A stretch of 64,000 nucleotides of DNA from Rhizobium aethiopicum (GTDB lineage: Bacteria > Pseudomonadota > Alphaproteobacteria > Rhizobiales > Rhizobiaceae): the NCBI RefSeq assembly GCF_014197535.1, contig NZ_JACIFV010000012.1:103884-167883 (forward strand), read 5' to 3'. A program made the translations under genes and the position numbers. Below the pieces are notes generated by a model. It was not told the DNA's origin. It ran no database searches and saw nothing but the letters and a program-made list of their open reading frames with translations. Below, piece after piece: positions 44,770 to 52,828 of this stretch. Each line of letters begins with the position of its first letter. The first letter of the stretch is position 1.

Positions 44770-45801
44770 ATGAGCTGGCAACCGGCCGCAGACCGTTATT
44801 CGAAGATGAAGTATAACCGCACGGGCCGTTCCGGCCTGAAGCTGCCGGCCGTTTCCCTCGGTCTCTGGCACAATTTCGGCGGCGACACGCCGCATGACCG
44901 CAAGATCGACATGTGCCGCACGGCCTTCGATCTCGGCATCACCCATTTCGATCTCGCCAACAATTACGGGCCGCCTCCCGGCAGCGCCGAGACCGCTTTC
45001 GGCGAAATCCTGCGCACCGAATTTGCCGGGCTTCGCGACGAACTGATCATTTCCTCGAAGGCCGGCTACGATATGTGGCCGGGTCCCTATGGCGAATGGG
45101 GAAGCCGCAAATACCTGATCGCTTCTTGCGACCAGAGCCTGAAGCGCATGGGTCTCGATTATGTCGATATCTTCTATTCGCATCGCTTCGATCCGGAGAC
45201 GCCGCTCGAGGAAACCTGCGGCGCGCTCGACCAAATCGTCCGCTCCGGCCGGGCGCTCTATGTCGGCGTCTCTTCCTATAATTCGCAGCGCACGCGCGAA
45301 GCCGCGGCGATCCTCAAGGATCTCGGCACGCCGTGCCTGATCCATCAGCCGAGCTATTCCATGCTCAACCGCTGGGTCGAGGACGACAGGCTGCTCGATA
45401 CGCTCGACGACGTCGGCATGGGTTCGATTGTGTTCTCGCCGCTCGCCCAGGGCATGCTGACAACGAAGTATCTCGGCGGTATTCCGGCCGACAGCCGGGC
45501 GGCGCAGAATCATTTCCTGAAGCGCGACTTCATCCGTCCTTCGATCATCGACAATATCAGGAAGCTCAACGAGATCGCCGAACGGCGTGGCCAGACGCTG
45601 GCGCAGATGGCGATTGCCTGGGTGCTGCGCGGTGGGCGTGTGACCTCGGCGCTGATCGGCGCCAGCCGTTCCTCGCAGATCGTCGATTGCGTCAAGGCGC
45701 TGGATAATATCGAGTTTTCGGCTGAGGAGCTGAAGGAGATCGATGTCTATGCCAAGGAGGCGGATATCAATCTCTGGGCGAGGTCGGCCGAGCGGGATTA
45801 A
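44770..45801 (+). CDS. Aldo/keto reductase (YghZ / L-glyceraldehyde 3-phosphate reductase-like)
   Basis: 343-residue AKR with the full tetrad in context: Asp and Tyr in THFDLANNYGPPPG, Lys in ISSKAGYDMWPG, and His in VDIFYSHRFDPETP. Closest in layout to YghZ/AKR14-type reductases. Start ATG 44770 follows AAGGAGACATTCAG; a longer frame back to 44638 reads through repeat DNA and is not supported. Probably reduces a sugar aldehyde or detoxifies one. Confidence 0.92.
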   Translation: MSWQPAADRYSKMKYNRTGRSGLKLPAVSLGLWHNFGGDTPHDRKIDMCRTAFDLGITHFDLANNYGPPPGSAETAFGEILRTEFAGLRDELIISSKAGYDMWPGPYGEWGSRKYLIASCDQSLKRMGLDYVDIFYSHRFDPETPLEETCGALDQIVRSGRALYVGVSSYNSQRTREAAAILKDLGTPCLIHQPSYSMLNRWVEDDRLLDTLDDVGMGSIVFSPLAQGMLTTKYLGGIPADSRAAQNHFLKRDFIRPSIIDNIRKLNEIAERRGQTLAQMAIAWVLRGGRVTSALIGASRSSQIVDCVKALDNIEFSAEELKEIDVYAKEADINLWARSAERD

Positions 45802-45826
45802 GAGAGAGGTGGGAGTGCTGCTTGCT

Positions 45827-46020
45827 CCCTCTTTTCCCCAACGGGGAGAAGGTGGCCGAAGGGTCGGATGAGGGGGCCACACGGCACGCCTTTGCTTGCC
45901 TTCGCTTGCGCTCAGTGCACTCGCGGCTTTGCCGCTCGCCCCCTCATCTGCCCTGTCGGGCATCACCCGGGCGAGCCACAGGTCTCGCCCGTCCTTCGGA
46001 CCCCCGCTGGGGAAAAGGGG
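45827..46020. repeat. Palindromic intergenic repeat (RIME-like), copy D
   Basis: Contains the copy A blocks: CCAACGGGGAGAAGGTGGC, GAAGGGTCGGATGAGGGGGCC, CTTCGCTTGCGCTCAGTGCA and GGCTTTGCCGCTCGCCCCCTC, but the right end is rearranged (CGGGCATCACCCGGGCGAGC, then CCGCTGGGGAAAAGGGG). It occupies most of the gap between the aldo/keto reductase and GH43 genes. Confidence 0.72.
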
Positions 46021-46080
46021 AAGGCGAGGTAGCCACGCCAATCTGACGTACGTACCACATTTTGTTTCGGAGGAGCCGCT

Positions 46081-47694
46081 ATGATCCGCAATCCCATCCT
46101 GCCCGGGTTCAATCCCGATCCGTCGATCTGCCGCGTCGACGACGATTATTACATCGCCACCTCGACTTTCGAATGGTATCCGGGTGTGCAGATTCATCAT
46201 TCGCGAGACCTGGTGAACTGGACGCTGGTGCGCCGGCCACTGGAGCGTGCCTCGCAACTCGATATGCGCGGCAATCCCGACAGCTGCGGCATCTGGGCGC
46301 CATGCCTTTCCTATGCCGACGGCCAGTTCTGGCTTGTTTATACCGACGTCAAGCGCTTCGACGGCAATTTCAAGGATGCGCATAATTACATCGTGACTTC
46401 GCCTTCCATCGAGGGCGAATGGTCCGAGCCGGTCTATGTGAATTCCTCCGGCTTCGATCCCTCGCTCTTCCATGACGATGACGGCCGCAAATGGTTCGTC
46501 AACATGCAGTGGAACCATCGCACCGAAAGCTTCGGCGGTTCGCCGAAATCGCCCGCCTTCGACGGCATCCTGCTGCAGGAATGGGACCCGGCGACCAAGG
46601 CGCTGAAAGGCCCGATCCGCAACATCTTCGCCGGCAGCCCGCTCGGCCTCGTCGAAGGCCCGCATCTCTTCAAGAGGAACGGCTGGTATTATCTCACGAC
46701 CGCCGAGGGCGGCACCGGCTATGACCATGCCGTCACCATGGCGCGTTCGCGCCGCATCGAAGGGCCCTATAAGATGCATCCGAACATGCATCTGATCACC
46801 TCTAAGGATCATCCGGGCGCAGTGCTGCAGCGGGCAGGGCACGGCCAATATGTCGAGACACCGGATGGGCAGGCCTATCACACTCATCTCTGCGGCCGGC
46901 CGCTGCCGCCGAAACGGCGATGCACGCTGGGGCGCGAAACGTCCCTGCAGAAATGCGTCTGGCGCGACGATGATTGGCTCTATCTGGAAAACGGCACCTC
47001 CGTACCCGATGTCGATGTGCCGGGTCCCTTCGGCGCTGCGCCGGTGGAGAAGCCGATGCGCAGCGAGTACAGTTTCGATGGGCGCGCGCTGCCGGCCGAT
47101 TTCCAGTGGCTGCGCACGCCCGAGCCCCAGCGCATCTTCAATCTGACGGACCGTCCCGGCCATCTCAGGCTGATCGGGCGCGAAAGCATCGGCTCCTGGT
47201 TCGAGCAGTCGCTGGTCGCGCGCCGGCAGGAGCATCATAGTTTCCGCGCCGAGACCGTGATCGAATTTTCGCCCGACACCTATCAGCAGGTCGCGGGGCT
47301 GACGCATTATTACAACCGCCACAAGTTCCACGCGATTGCCGTGACGCTGCACGAAACGCTCGGCCGCTGCGTGACCATCCTCTCCTGCAACGGCGACTAC
47401 CCGAACGGCCGCCTCAGCTTTCCCGCTGAAAGCGGTGTCGCGATCCCGGCCGACGGCCGTGTCCAGCTTGCGATGGAAATCCGCGAAAATGACCTGCAAT
47501 TCTTCTGGCAGACGGAAGGCAAGGGCGCCTGGCAACGGATCGGCCCTGTCCTCGACGCCGGCGTGATTTCCGACGAGGGCGGGCGCGGCGAACACGGCTC
47601 TTTCACCGGTGCCTTTGCCGGCTTGTTCGCCTTCGATACCTCCGGGCGAGGGAAGACGGCGGATTTCGATTGGTTCAATTATGATGAATTGTGA
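46081..47694 (+). CDS. Glycoside hydrolase family 43 (beta-xylosidase / arabinofuranosidase-like)
   Basis: 537-residue GH43 enzyme. The five-bladed propeller has the three catalytic acids: Asp13 in NPDPSIC (base), Asp126 in SGFDPSLFHD (pKa modulator) and Glu192 in GLVEGPHLF (acid). A C-terminal beta-sandwich (about 330-537) matches the xylosidase accessory domain. No signal peptide. It should remove xylose or arabinose from short imported oligosaccharides. Last gene of the locus; well-placed GGAGGAG before the ATG. Confidence 0.93.
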   Translation: MIRNPILPGFNPDPSICRVDDDYYIATSTFEWYPGVQIHHSRDLVNWTLVRRPLERASQLDMRGNPDSCGIWAPCLSYADGQFWLVYTDVKRFDGNFKDAHNYIVTSPSIEGEWSEPVYVNSSGFDPSLFHDDDGRKWFVNMQWNHRTESFGGSPKSPAFDGILLQEWDPATKALKGPIRNIFAGSPLGLVEGPHLFKRNGWYYLTTAEGGTGYDHAVTMARSRRIEGPYKMHPNMHLITSKDHPGAVLQRAGHGQYVETPDGQAYHTHLCGRPLPPKRRCTLGRETSLQKCVWRDDDWLYLENGTSVPDVDVPGPFGAAPVEKPMRSEYSFDGRALPADFQWLRTPEPQRIFNLTDRPGHLRLIGRESIGSWFEQSLVARRQEHHSFRAETVIEFSPDTYQQVAGLTHYYNRHKFHAIAVTLHETLGRCVTILSCNGDYPNGRLSFPAESGVAIPADGRVQLAMEIRENDLQFFWQTEGKGAWQRIGPVLDAGVISDEGGRGEHGSFTGAFAGLFAFDTSGRGKTADFDWFNYDEL

Positions 47695-47702
47695 GGGGTG
47701 GC

Positions 47703-47940
47703 CTTTATCCTTGCGCTTCGCTTTCGCTCAGTGCATTCGCTCCTGAAGTCGCTCACCCCCTCATCTGCCTGCCGGCATCTTCTCCCCGCTGGGGAGAAGG
47801 GACTCGTGGCAGCGCCTCGCTCCCATTGAGACCTTTACGGTAGGAAACGTAGTCGGGGGCTCACTCCCCTTCTCCCCAGCGGGGAGAAGATGCCCTTAGG
47901 GCAGATGAGGGGGGTGAGGAGCGTTAGCGACGAACGCCTT
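47703..47940. repeat. Compound palindromic repeat (RIME-like), copies E and F back to back
   Basis: Two copies of the CTTCTCCCC-AGC/GCT-GGGGAGAAG palindrome (about 47779-47800 and 47869-47889) flanked by mirror-image CACCCCCTCATCTGCC and GGGCAGATGAGGGGG. The outer parts repeat the CGCTTTCGCTCAGTGCATTCGC and GCGTTAGCGACGAACG motifs. It looks like a large inverted pair. Confidence 0.72.
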
Positions 47941-48472
47941 GAGCGGCAAGCGAAAGGCATTAATGGCTACATGTATCCGCCTCGAAGGACGAGGTCGGCC
48001 ACCCGCTGCAACGACGCACGCACAAAAGAAAAGCCGGCGCAGAGGCCGGCTGAGACGAACGCGGCTGCACAGGGATACTGGCCGGTTCCAAACGCTTGGT
48101 GACTGAACAATTACTTTCATTACATGCCGAGGCAGCGGAAAAGTGCGCAACGAGAACGCGGGTAAGACGGCTCCGCAAAGGAATGGGCGGCGGGGCGGAT
48201 GCCGGTGCTTGCCTCGGCACTCTTATCGAGCATGAATATCACCGGATGATGACATCCGGAGCCGACCGCCGCCTTTCTTTCAGGGGAGCGTCGGCGCCGT
48301 GCGACGACAATCGGAAGCCGGCTATCGCAGGCTTGTCACCGATGGGTGATCGACTTGACCGACGGTGTTGGCGAGGCGTGAATGCAGTGTTCATGTTCCC
48401 GAAGGATGTCAAAGCGTCACAGAGCGACTATATAGCGGGCCGAAATACTTCGAGCATCCGCAAGAGTCCTGC
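47941..48472. other. Intergenic region upstream of the ABC-2 exporter operon
   Basis: Just over 500 bp with no supported protein gene. The left part contains a minus-strand terminator and possible small RNA (separate entry). The right part must hold the exporter promoter; TATATA at about 48429-48434 could be a -10 but no matching -35 is convincing. Confidence 0.4.
48024..48125 (-). ncRNA. Possible minus-strand small RNA ending in an intrinsic terminator
   Basis: On the minus strand AGCCGGC-CTCTGC-GCCGGCT is followed directly by TTTCTTTT (48051 down to 48024), a strong intrinsic terminator. No minus-strand gene lies upstream of it within 700 bp except unlikely short ORFs, so a roughly 100-nt transcript starting near 48125 is the simplest explanation. 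The 5' end is a guess. It could also be a terminator left from a lost gene. Confidence 0.35.
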
Positions 48473-49399
48473 ATGGCCCCCATTATTTCCGTTCAGAACC
48501 TGACCAAGACTTATGCCAACGGGTTCGAGGCCCTGAAGGGCATCAACCTCGATGTCGAGAAGGGCGAGATCCTGGCTCTGCTCGGGCCGAACGGCGCCGG
48601 CAAGACGACCCTGATCTCGATCATCTGTGGCATCGCCAATCCGAGCGGCGGCCGCGTGCTGGTGGACGGCCAGGATGTCGTAAAGGATTTCCGCGCGACC
48701 CGCTCGATGATCGGACTGGTGCCGCAGGAGCTGACGACCGATCAGTTCGAGACGGTGTTCAACACAGTCAGCTTTTCGCGCGGGCTGCATGGCAAGAAGG
48801 CTAATCCCGCGCATATCGAGAAGGTGCTGCGGGCGCTCTCGCTTTGGGACAAGAAGGACAATATGCTGCGTCAGCTCTCCGGCGGCATGAAACGACGGGT
48901 GCTGATCGCCAAGGCGCTTTCCCATGAGCCGGATATTCTTTTCCTCGACGAGCCGACTGCTGGCGTCGACGTGACGCTGCGCAAGGACATGTGGCACGTT
49001 GTCGAAGAACTCCGGGCTTCGGGCGTCACCATCATCCTGACGACCCATTATATCGAAGAGGCCGAGGAAATCGCCGACCGCGTCGGCGTCATCAATGGCG
49101 GCGAGTTGCTGCTCGTCGAGGAAAAGGCGGCGTTGATGGCCAAGCTCGGCCGCAAGCAGCTCATCCTCGATTTGGCTGAACCGCTGAGCCGGCTGCCAGA
49201 CTGTTTTGCCGGCAATGGCCTCACTCTCGAAGCGGACGGAAGCCGCCTGACTTATGATTTCGACGCCGATAACGAGCAGGAAAGCATCGCGACGCTGCTG
49301 ACCCGGCTCGGCGAGAACAATATCCATTTCAAGGATCTCTCGACGCGGCAGAGTTCGCTCGAAGATATCTTCGTGGCGCTGGTGGGAGCGAGCAAATGA
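48473..49399 (+). CDS. ABC-2 type exporter ATP-binding protein (YadG-like)
   Basis: 308-residue ATPase: Walker [10 protein letters not shown] at about 38-46, signature [16 protein letters not shown], Walker [15 protein letters not shown]-terminal extension of about 80 residues is typical of the DrrA/NodI/YadG group. ATG 48473 starts the conserved N terminus; the frame further upstream is not conserved. It overlaps the permease gene by 4 bp. Substrate unknown; the group includes drug, polysaccharide and lipo-oligosaccharide exporters. Confidence 0.9.
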   Translation: MAPIISVQNLTKTYANGFEALKGINLDVEKGEILALLGPNGAGKTTLISIICGIANPSGGRVLVDGQDVVKDFRATRSMIGLVPQELTTDQFETVFNTVSFSRGLHGKKANPAHIEKVLRALSLWDKKDNMLRQLSGGMKRRVLIAKALSHEPDILFLDEPTAGVDVTLRKDMWHVVEELRASGVTIILTTHYIEEAEEIADRVGVINGGELLLVEEKAALMAKLGRKQLILDLAEPLSRLPDCFAGNGLTLEADGSRLTYDFDADNEQESIATLLTRLGENNIHFKDLSTRQSSLEDIFVALVGASK

Positions 49400-50157
49400 A
49401 CTTCGAAGCGGTCAAATCGATCTATTTCTTCGAAATGGCGCGTACGCGCCGCACGCTGCTGCAGAGCGTCATCTCACCTGTCATCTCGACCTCGCTTTAT
49501 TTCATCGTCTTCGGGGCGGCGGTCGGCTCGCGCATCCAGGAAGTGGAGGGCGTATCCTACGGTGCTTTCATCACGCCGGGTCTCATCATGCTGACGCTGC
49601 TCGGCCAGTGCATCAGCAACGGCTCCTTCGGGATCTATTTCCCGAAATTCACCGGCACGATCTATGAGGTGCTGTCGGCGCCCGTGGCGATGACGGAGAT
49701 ACTGCTCGGTTATGTCGGGGCGGCGGCCACCAAGGGCCTGATCATCGGCGTCATCATTCTCTTGACCGCCAATCTCTTCGTCGACGTCAGGATCGAACAT
49801 CCTTTCATGATGATCCTGTTTTTCCTGCTGACCGCGATCACTTTCAGCCTGTTCGGCTTCATGATCGGCATCTGGGCCGGCAATTTCGAGCAGCTGAACC
49901 TCATTCCCATGCTTGTGGTGCCGCCGCTGACCTTCCTCGGCGGCAGTTTCTATTCCGTCAGCATGCTGCCGCCCTTCTGGCAGGCGGTCAGCCACTTCAA
50001 CCCGGTGCTCTATCTCGTCAGCGGCTTCCGCTGGAGTTTTTACGGGATTGCCGATGTCAACCCGGCGATCAGCCTGGCGATGATCACCGTGTTCCTGGCA
50101 ATCTGCCTGGGAACGCTCGGCTGGATCTTCAAGACCGGATACCGGCTGCGCAACTGA
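49396..50157 (+). CDS. ABC-2 type exporter permease (YadH-like)
   Basis: 253-residue inner-membrane permease with about six helices and the ABC-2 signature region [46 protein letters not shown], characteristic of NodJ/YadH-type proteins. Starts within the ATPase stop (ATGA). Forms a two-component exporter with the preceding ATPase. Confidence 0.9.
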   Translation: MNFEAVKSIYFFEMARTRRTLLQSVISPVISTSLYFIVFGAAVGSRIQEVEGVSYGAFITPGLIMLTLLGQCISNGSFGIYFPKFTGTIYEVLSAPVAMTEILLGYVGAAATKGLIIGVIILLTANLFVDVRIEHPFMMILFFLLTAITFSLFGFMIGIWAGNFEQLNLIPMLVVPPLTFLGGSFYSVSMLPPFWQAVSHFNPVLYLVSGFRWSFYGIADVNPAISLAMITVFLAICLGTLGWIFKTGYRLRN

Positions 50158-50274
50158 CCGCTTGAACGTCGATGATCGGAGAAGCCGATAGTGCTATCGG
50201 CTTCTTCCGTTTTTCTTTCGCGTCCGGCGGAGGCATCTGCTGTCTCATTCCAATGGAGAGGCGAGACAGCTGTT

Positions 50275-51003
50275 ATGAGCGTCGAAGGTCAGAACGTGAT
50301 AATTGCCGGCGGCAGTTCCGGTATGGGGCTGGCGCTTGCCGGGCATCTGCTCGACGAGGGGGCGTCGGTGACGATTGCCGGGCGCGGTCAGGAGAAGCTT
50401 GCGGCAGCTTGCCTTCATCTCGGCGACCACCCGAAACTCCGAACCCATGTCGTCGATATAGGCCGGGAGGAGGAGGTCGCGGCGCTGTTTCGGGAGTGCG
50501 GACCGGTCGATCATATCGTCAGCACGGCGGCGGAAATCGAAGGAGCCTATCAGCTGCTGTCGTCGCTCGAACTGGCGGCGGCAGAAAAGGTGGTCCAGAG
50601 CAAGTTCTACGGGCCGCTGCTGCTGGCGAAATATGGCGCCTCTCGGCTGCCGCCGTCTGGTTCGATCACCTACACCTCAGGTATTGCGGCCTATCGGCCG
50701 CTCGCGCGCGGATCGGTGGTCGCGGCCGTCAACGCGGCACTCGAGGGCCTGGTCAGGGCGCTTGCGGTCGAACTGGCGCCGATCCGCGTCAACGCGATCT
50801 CGCCGGGCTGGGTGGACACGCCGATCTGGAGCTTCGTTGCCGGTGACGCCAAGCAAACGAGGCTGGATGCGATGGCGCAGCGCCTGCCGGTTGGGCGGGT
50901 TGGGCAGCCCGAGGATATCGCCGATGCAATCCGTTTCCTGATCGGCAACGGCTTCACCACGGGCACTACCCTGCATGTCGAAGGCGGGCATCGGCTGGTC
51001 TGA
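50275..51003 (+). CDS. Short-chain dehydrogenase/reductase homologue with altered catalytic motif
   Basis: 242-residue SDR-fold protein. The cofactor motif GGSSGMGLALAGHLL is intact near residues 11-25 and the C-terminal RVNAISPGWVDTPIW and VEGGHRLV are typical. The catalytic YxxxK is not: aligning VVAAVNAALEGLVRALA with the usual VYAASKAALE places Val149 at Tyr and Asn153 at Lys. It may bind NAD(P) without normal catalysis, or use another residue. ATG 50275 is chosen because it starts the Rossmann fold. Its 3' end overlaps the convergent LysR gene by 38 bp. Confidence 0.85.
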   Translation: MSVEGQNVIIAGGSSGMGLALAGHLLDEGASVTIAGRGQEKLAAACLHLGDHPKLRTHVVDIGREEEVAALFRECGPVDHIVSTAAEIEGAYQLLSSLELAAAEKVVQSKFYGPLLLAKYGASRLPPSGSITYTSGIAAYRPLARGSVVAAVNAALEGLVRALAVELAPIRVNAISPGWVDTPIWSFVAGDAKQTRLDAMAQRLPVGRVGQPEDIADAIRFLIGNGFTTGTTLHVEGGHRLV

Positions 51004-51889
51004 TCGGCGAAAGATTTTCGCTGGCCGATTGCAGAAGAAAAGCGATGTGCGGCGGCTGGACGCGCCGGCGTCGCCACATCATCACCAGCGAAGCCGCCAG
51101 CGCTCGGCCGGGCCAGGGCAGTTCGACGACATCGCCGCGCGCAATGGACGGCCCCAGCGCAAGACTCGGGACCAGGCCGTAGCCGGCGCCTGATGCCACG
51201 AGCCGGATGATCGTTGCGATGCTGTCGGCTTCCGCAGCAACGGCCGGCGCAGCTAAATCCGCTTCGGCAAAGGCGGTATCGAGCAGGTGGCGATAGATGC
51301 AGCCGGCCGCGGTGGCGATGAACGGGGCTGTGCGCAGGGCTGCGAGGCTTTCCGGCGGCGGGATTTGCGAACTGCCGGCGGCAATCAGCACCAGCGGCTC
51401 GCTGGCGATGCGGCGTGTCACGAAGCGCTCGTCCTGCTGGCCGCGATCGAAGGTGAAGACGATATCAACCGAGCCATGCTGTAATTTCGCATGCAACTCG
51501 CCACTGCCGCCGACCTTGAGTTTGAGACCAAGATCGGGATTTTGCCTGCGGAGGCGGGAGAGCCAGGGCGCCAGCCTTTCAGCGGCAATGGTTTCGAGCG
51601 TGCCCAGGGTGATAGAGGCTTCGGAAATGCCGGCGGCAACGCGGGCGGCGGTCTGCGCCTCATCATTCAGTGCCAATATCTCTTCCGCATAGGCCTTCAG
51701 TGCCATGCCTGCCGGTGTGGGAGCGACGCCCTGCCGGGAGCGGAGGAAGAGTTCAACCCCCATCTCCTCTTCGAGTGCCTGGATGTGATCACTGAGGCTC
51801 GACTGAGCGAGATTGACCTCGACGGCGGCGCGTGTGAGGTTTCCGTGCCGGATGACGGCCAGGAAGGTTTTCAGTTGTCGTGGGGTCAT
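50966..51889 (-). CDS. LysR-family transcriptional regulator
   Basis: 307-residue intact LysR regulator: helix-turn-helix MTPRQLKTFLAVIRHGNLTRAAVEVNLAQSSLSDHIQALEEEMG at the N terminus and a periplasmic-binding-like effector domain after about residue 90. I start at ATG 51889; eight extra residues are possible from 51913. The C terminus overlaps the convergent SDR by 38 bp. Seventy bp downstream of the small DMT gene on the same strand. Confidence 0.9.
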   Translation of the reverse strand: MTPRQLKTFLAVIRHGNLTRAAVEVNLAQSSLSDHIQALEEEMGVELFLRSRQGVAPTPAGMALKAYAEEILALNDEAQTAARVAAGISEASITLGTLETIAAERLAPWLSRLRRQNPDLGLKLKVGGSGELHAKLQHGSVDIVFTFDRGQQDERFVTRRIASEPLVLIAAGSSQIPPPESLAALRTAPFIATAAGCIYRHLLDTAFAEADLAAPAVAAEADSIATIIRLVASGAGYGLVPSLALGPSIARGDVVELPWPGRALAASLVMMWRRRRVQPPHIAFLLQSASENLSPIRPADARLRHAG

Positions 51890-51959
51890 GTCGGGCTCCG
51901 GCATTTGCGCCAATGCAGGATATCAACAAAGGCAATCCAGCCGCAATGCGGAGGCGCTG

Positions 51960-52397
51960 TCAGGCACTGCTGACGAGCAGGGCGCCCAAGAGGATGAAAA
52001 GGGTGCCGGCTGCGAGCCGCGCCATGTTGAGCTCGGAGGCTTCGCCGAGAAAGACTGCGCCTATCGCCAGCGTCACCAGCACGTTGCAGCTCCAGATCGG
52101 GGCGAGTTTCGAGACCGGCATGCCATAAGCGATGAGTGCGAGGCTGATGAGCCCAGTGCCGAGGGCGAAGCAGGCGCCGGCGGTTGCGGCAAAACCAAGT
52201 CCTTGTGTGGTCCAGGCGGCAGGGCGCCAGATCAGCGCGGCGATCAGACCGGCGAGGGCGCAAGCGGCGCCGAAGGCGATGAGATAGACGGCGGAGCCGG
52301 TGGCGGCCGCAGCACTCTGCTTCTGGAAGATGGCGGTGACGCCCCAGAAAACGGCGGGCAGAATGCCGCCGATGACGATCGGCCAGAGTGAATTCAT
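51960..52397 (-). CDS. Small EamA/DMT-type membrane transporter
   Basis: 145-residue half-size drug/metabolite transporter with four to five helices, starting MNSLWPIVIGGILPAVFWGVTAIFQ and ending LAAGTLFILLGALLVSSA. Half-size DMT proteins work as dimers. Located upstream of the LysR gene, which may control or be cotranscribed with it. Substrate unknown. Confidence 0.78.
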   Translation of the reverse strand: MNSLWPIVIGGILPAVFWGVTAIFQKQSAAAATGSAVYLIAFGAACALAGLIAALIWRPAAWTTQGLGFAATAGACFALGTGLISLALIAYGMPVSKLAPIWSCNVLVTLAIGAVFLGEASELNMARLAAGTLFILLGALLVSSA

Positions 52398-52610
52398 GGC
52401 GAAACTCCTGTCGCACTCATGAGCAAGGCCTTCGCCTGAAGCGAGGGCCGGTCGGACATGCGGGGTGCCGCCAGACTAGGAGTTTCTTTTTGCTCTTTGT
52501 GGTCTTGTTGTTTTGCGCTTGAAGGTGCCAGATCTAGGTATCGCCGTAAAGCCGCATCGCGCCGCGCACGCGCGTCGGCTTGCATTTTCTGCGAGCATTG
52601 AAACCGCACG
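52398..52610. other. Intergenic region between the DMT gene and the MFS leader promoter
   Basis: About 210 bp with no supported gene. It should contain the minus-strand promoter of the DMT gene near its right-hand flank; no clear motif was seen. Confidence 0.4.
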
Positions 52611-52639
52611 TTGACGAGATGGAAATTTCTGTCTAGCTG
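52611..52639 (+). promoter_or_regulatory. Promoter of the MFS leader-peptide transcript
   Basis: TTGACG (52611-52616) and TAGCTG (52634-52639) are separated by exactly 17 bp. Transcription would start near 52646-52647, that is at or next to the A of the leader ATG, so the transcript may be leaderless as described for rhizobial trpL. There is no ribosome binding site before the leader ATG, in keeping with that. Confidence 0.55.
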
Positions 52640-52646
52640 TACGGTC

Positions 52647-52703
52647 ATGAAGATCGCAATGGTTCTTGTCGTGGTGATAGGGCGCATGGGCAGGATGGTG
52701 TAA
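52647..52703 (+). CDS. Val/Leu/Ile-rich leader peptide of an attenuator
   Basis: 18-codon ORF encoding MKIAMVLVVVIGRMGRMV. Residues 6-11 are V-L-V-V-V-I, the branched-chain amino acid run expected of an ilv-type leader peptide, and they end just before the first pairing strand of the downstream RNA. Position at the predicted +1, codon content and the following hairpins together support a real regulatory peptide. It is far too short to be found by length-based gene calling. Confidence 0.72.
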   Translation: MKIAMVLVVVIGRMGRMV

Positions 52704-52760
52704 CCATCCGGCGATCAGCCCCATGCGCGGTAAAACAAGCTCCTGACGGGGCTTTTTTTG
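52682..52760 (+). terminator. Transcription attenuator with alternative hairpins ahead of the MFS gene
   Basis: Strand A, GCGCATGGG (52682-52690, inside the leader ORF), pairs perfectly with strand B, CCCATGCGC (52720-52728), enclosing GGATGG/CCATCC. The terminator is AGCTCC (52738-52743) with GGGGCT (52748-52753) followed by TTTTTTT. AGCCCC at 52717-52722, overlapping strand B, can pair with GGGGCT instead, as an antiterminator. A ribosome stalled on the Val/Ile codons would cover strand A, free strand B and allow readthrough. Confidence 0.72.
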
Positions 52761-52828
52761 TGCCCTGAATTTGCGCTGCGCCTCGTCAGATTCCCTTACA
52801 AAATCTCGCTGACAAGACTGGCAAGACC

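Noticed and set aside
44662..47595. Very long minus-strand open frame (977 codons) opposite the aldo/keto reductase and GH43 genes
   Set aside because: It runs antisense to two genes with intact catalytic motifs and crosses a palindromic repeat; composition is Arg/Asp/Gly-rich as expected of a shadow frame in high-GC DNA, with no family resemblance.
47960..48220. 86-codon minus-strand frame upstream of the orphan terminator
   Set aside because: It runs straight through the terminator hairpin and T-run and has low-complexity Pro/Ser/Ala content; a small RNA explains the terminator better.
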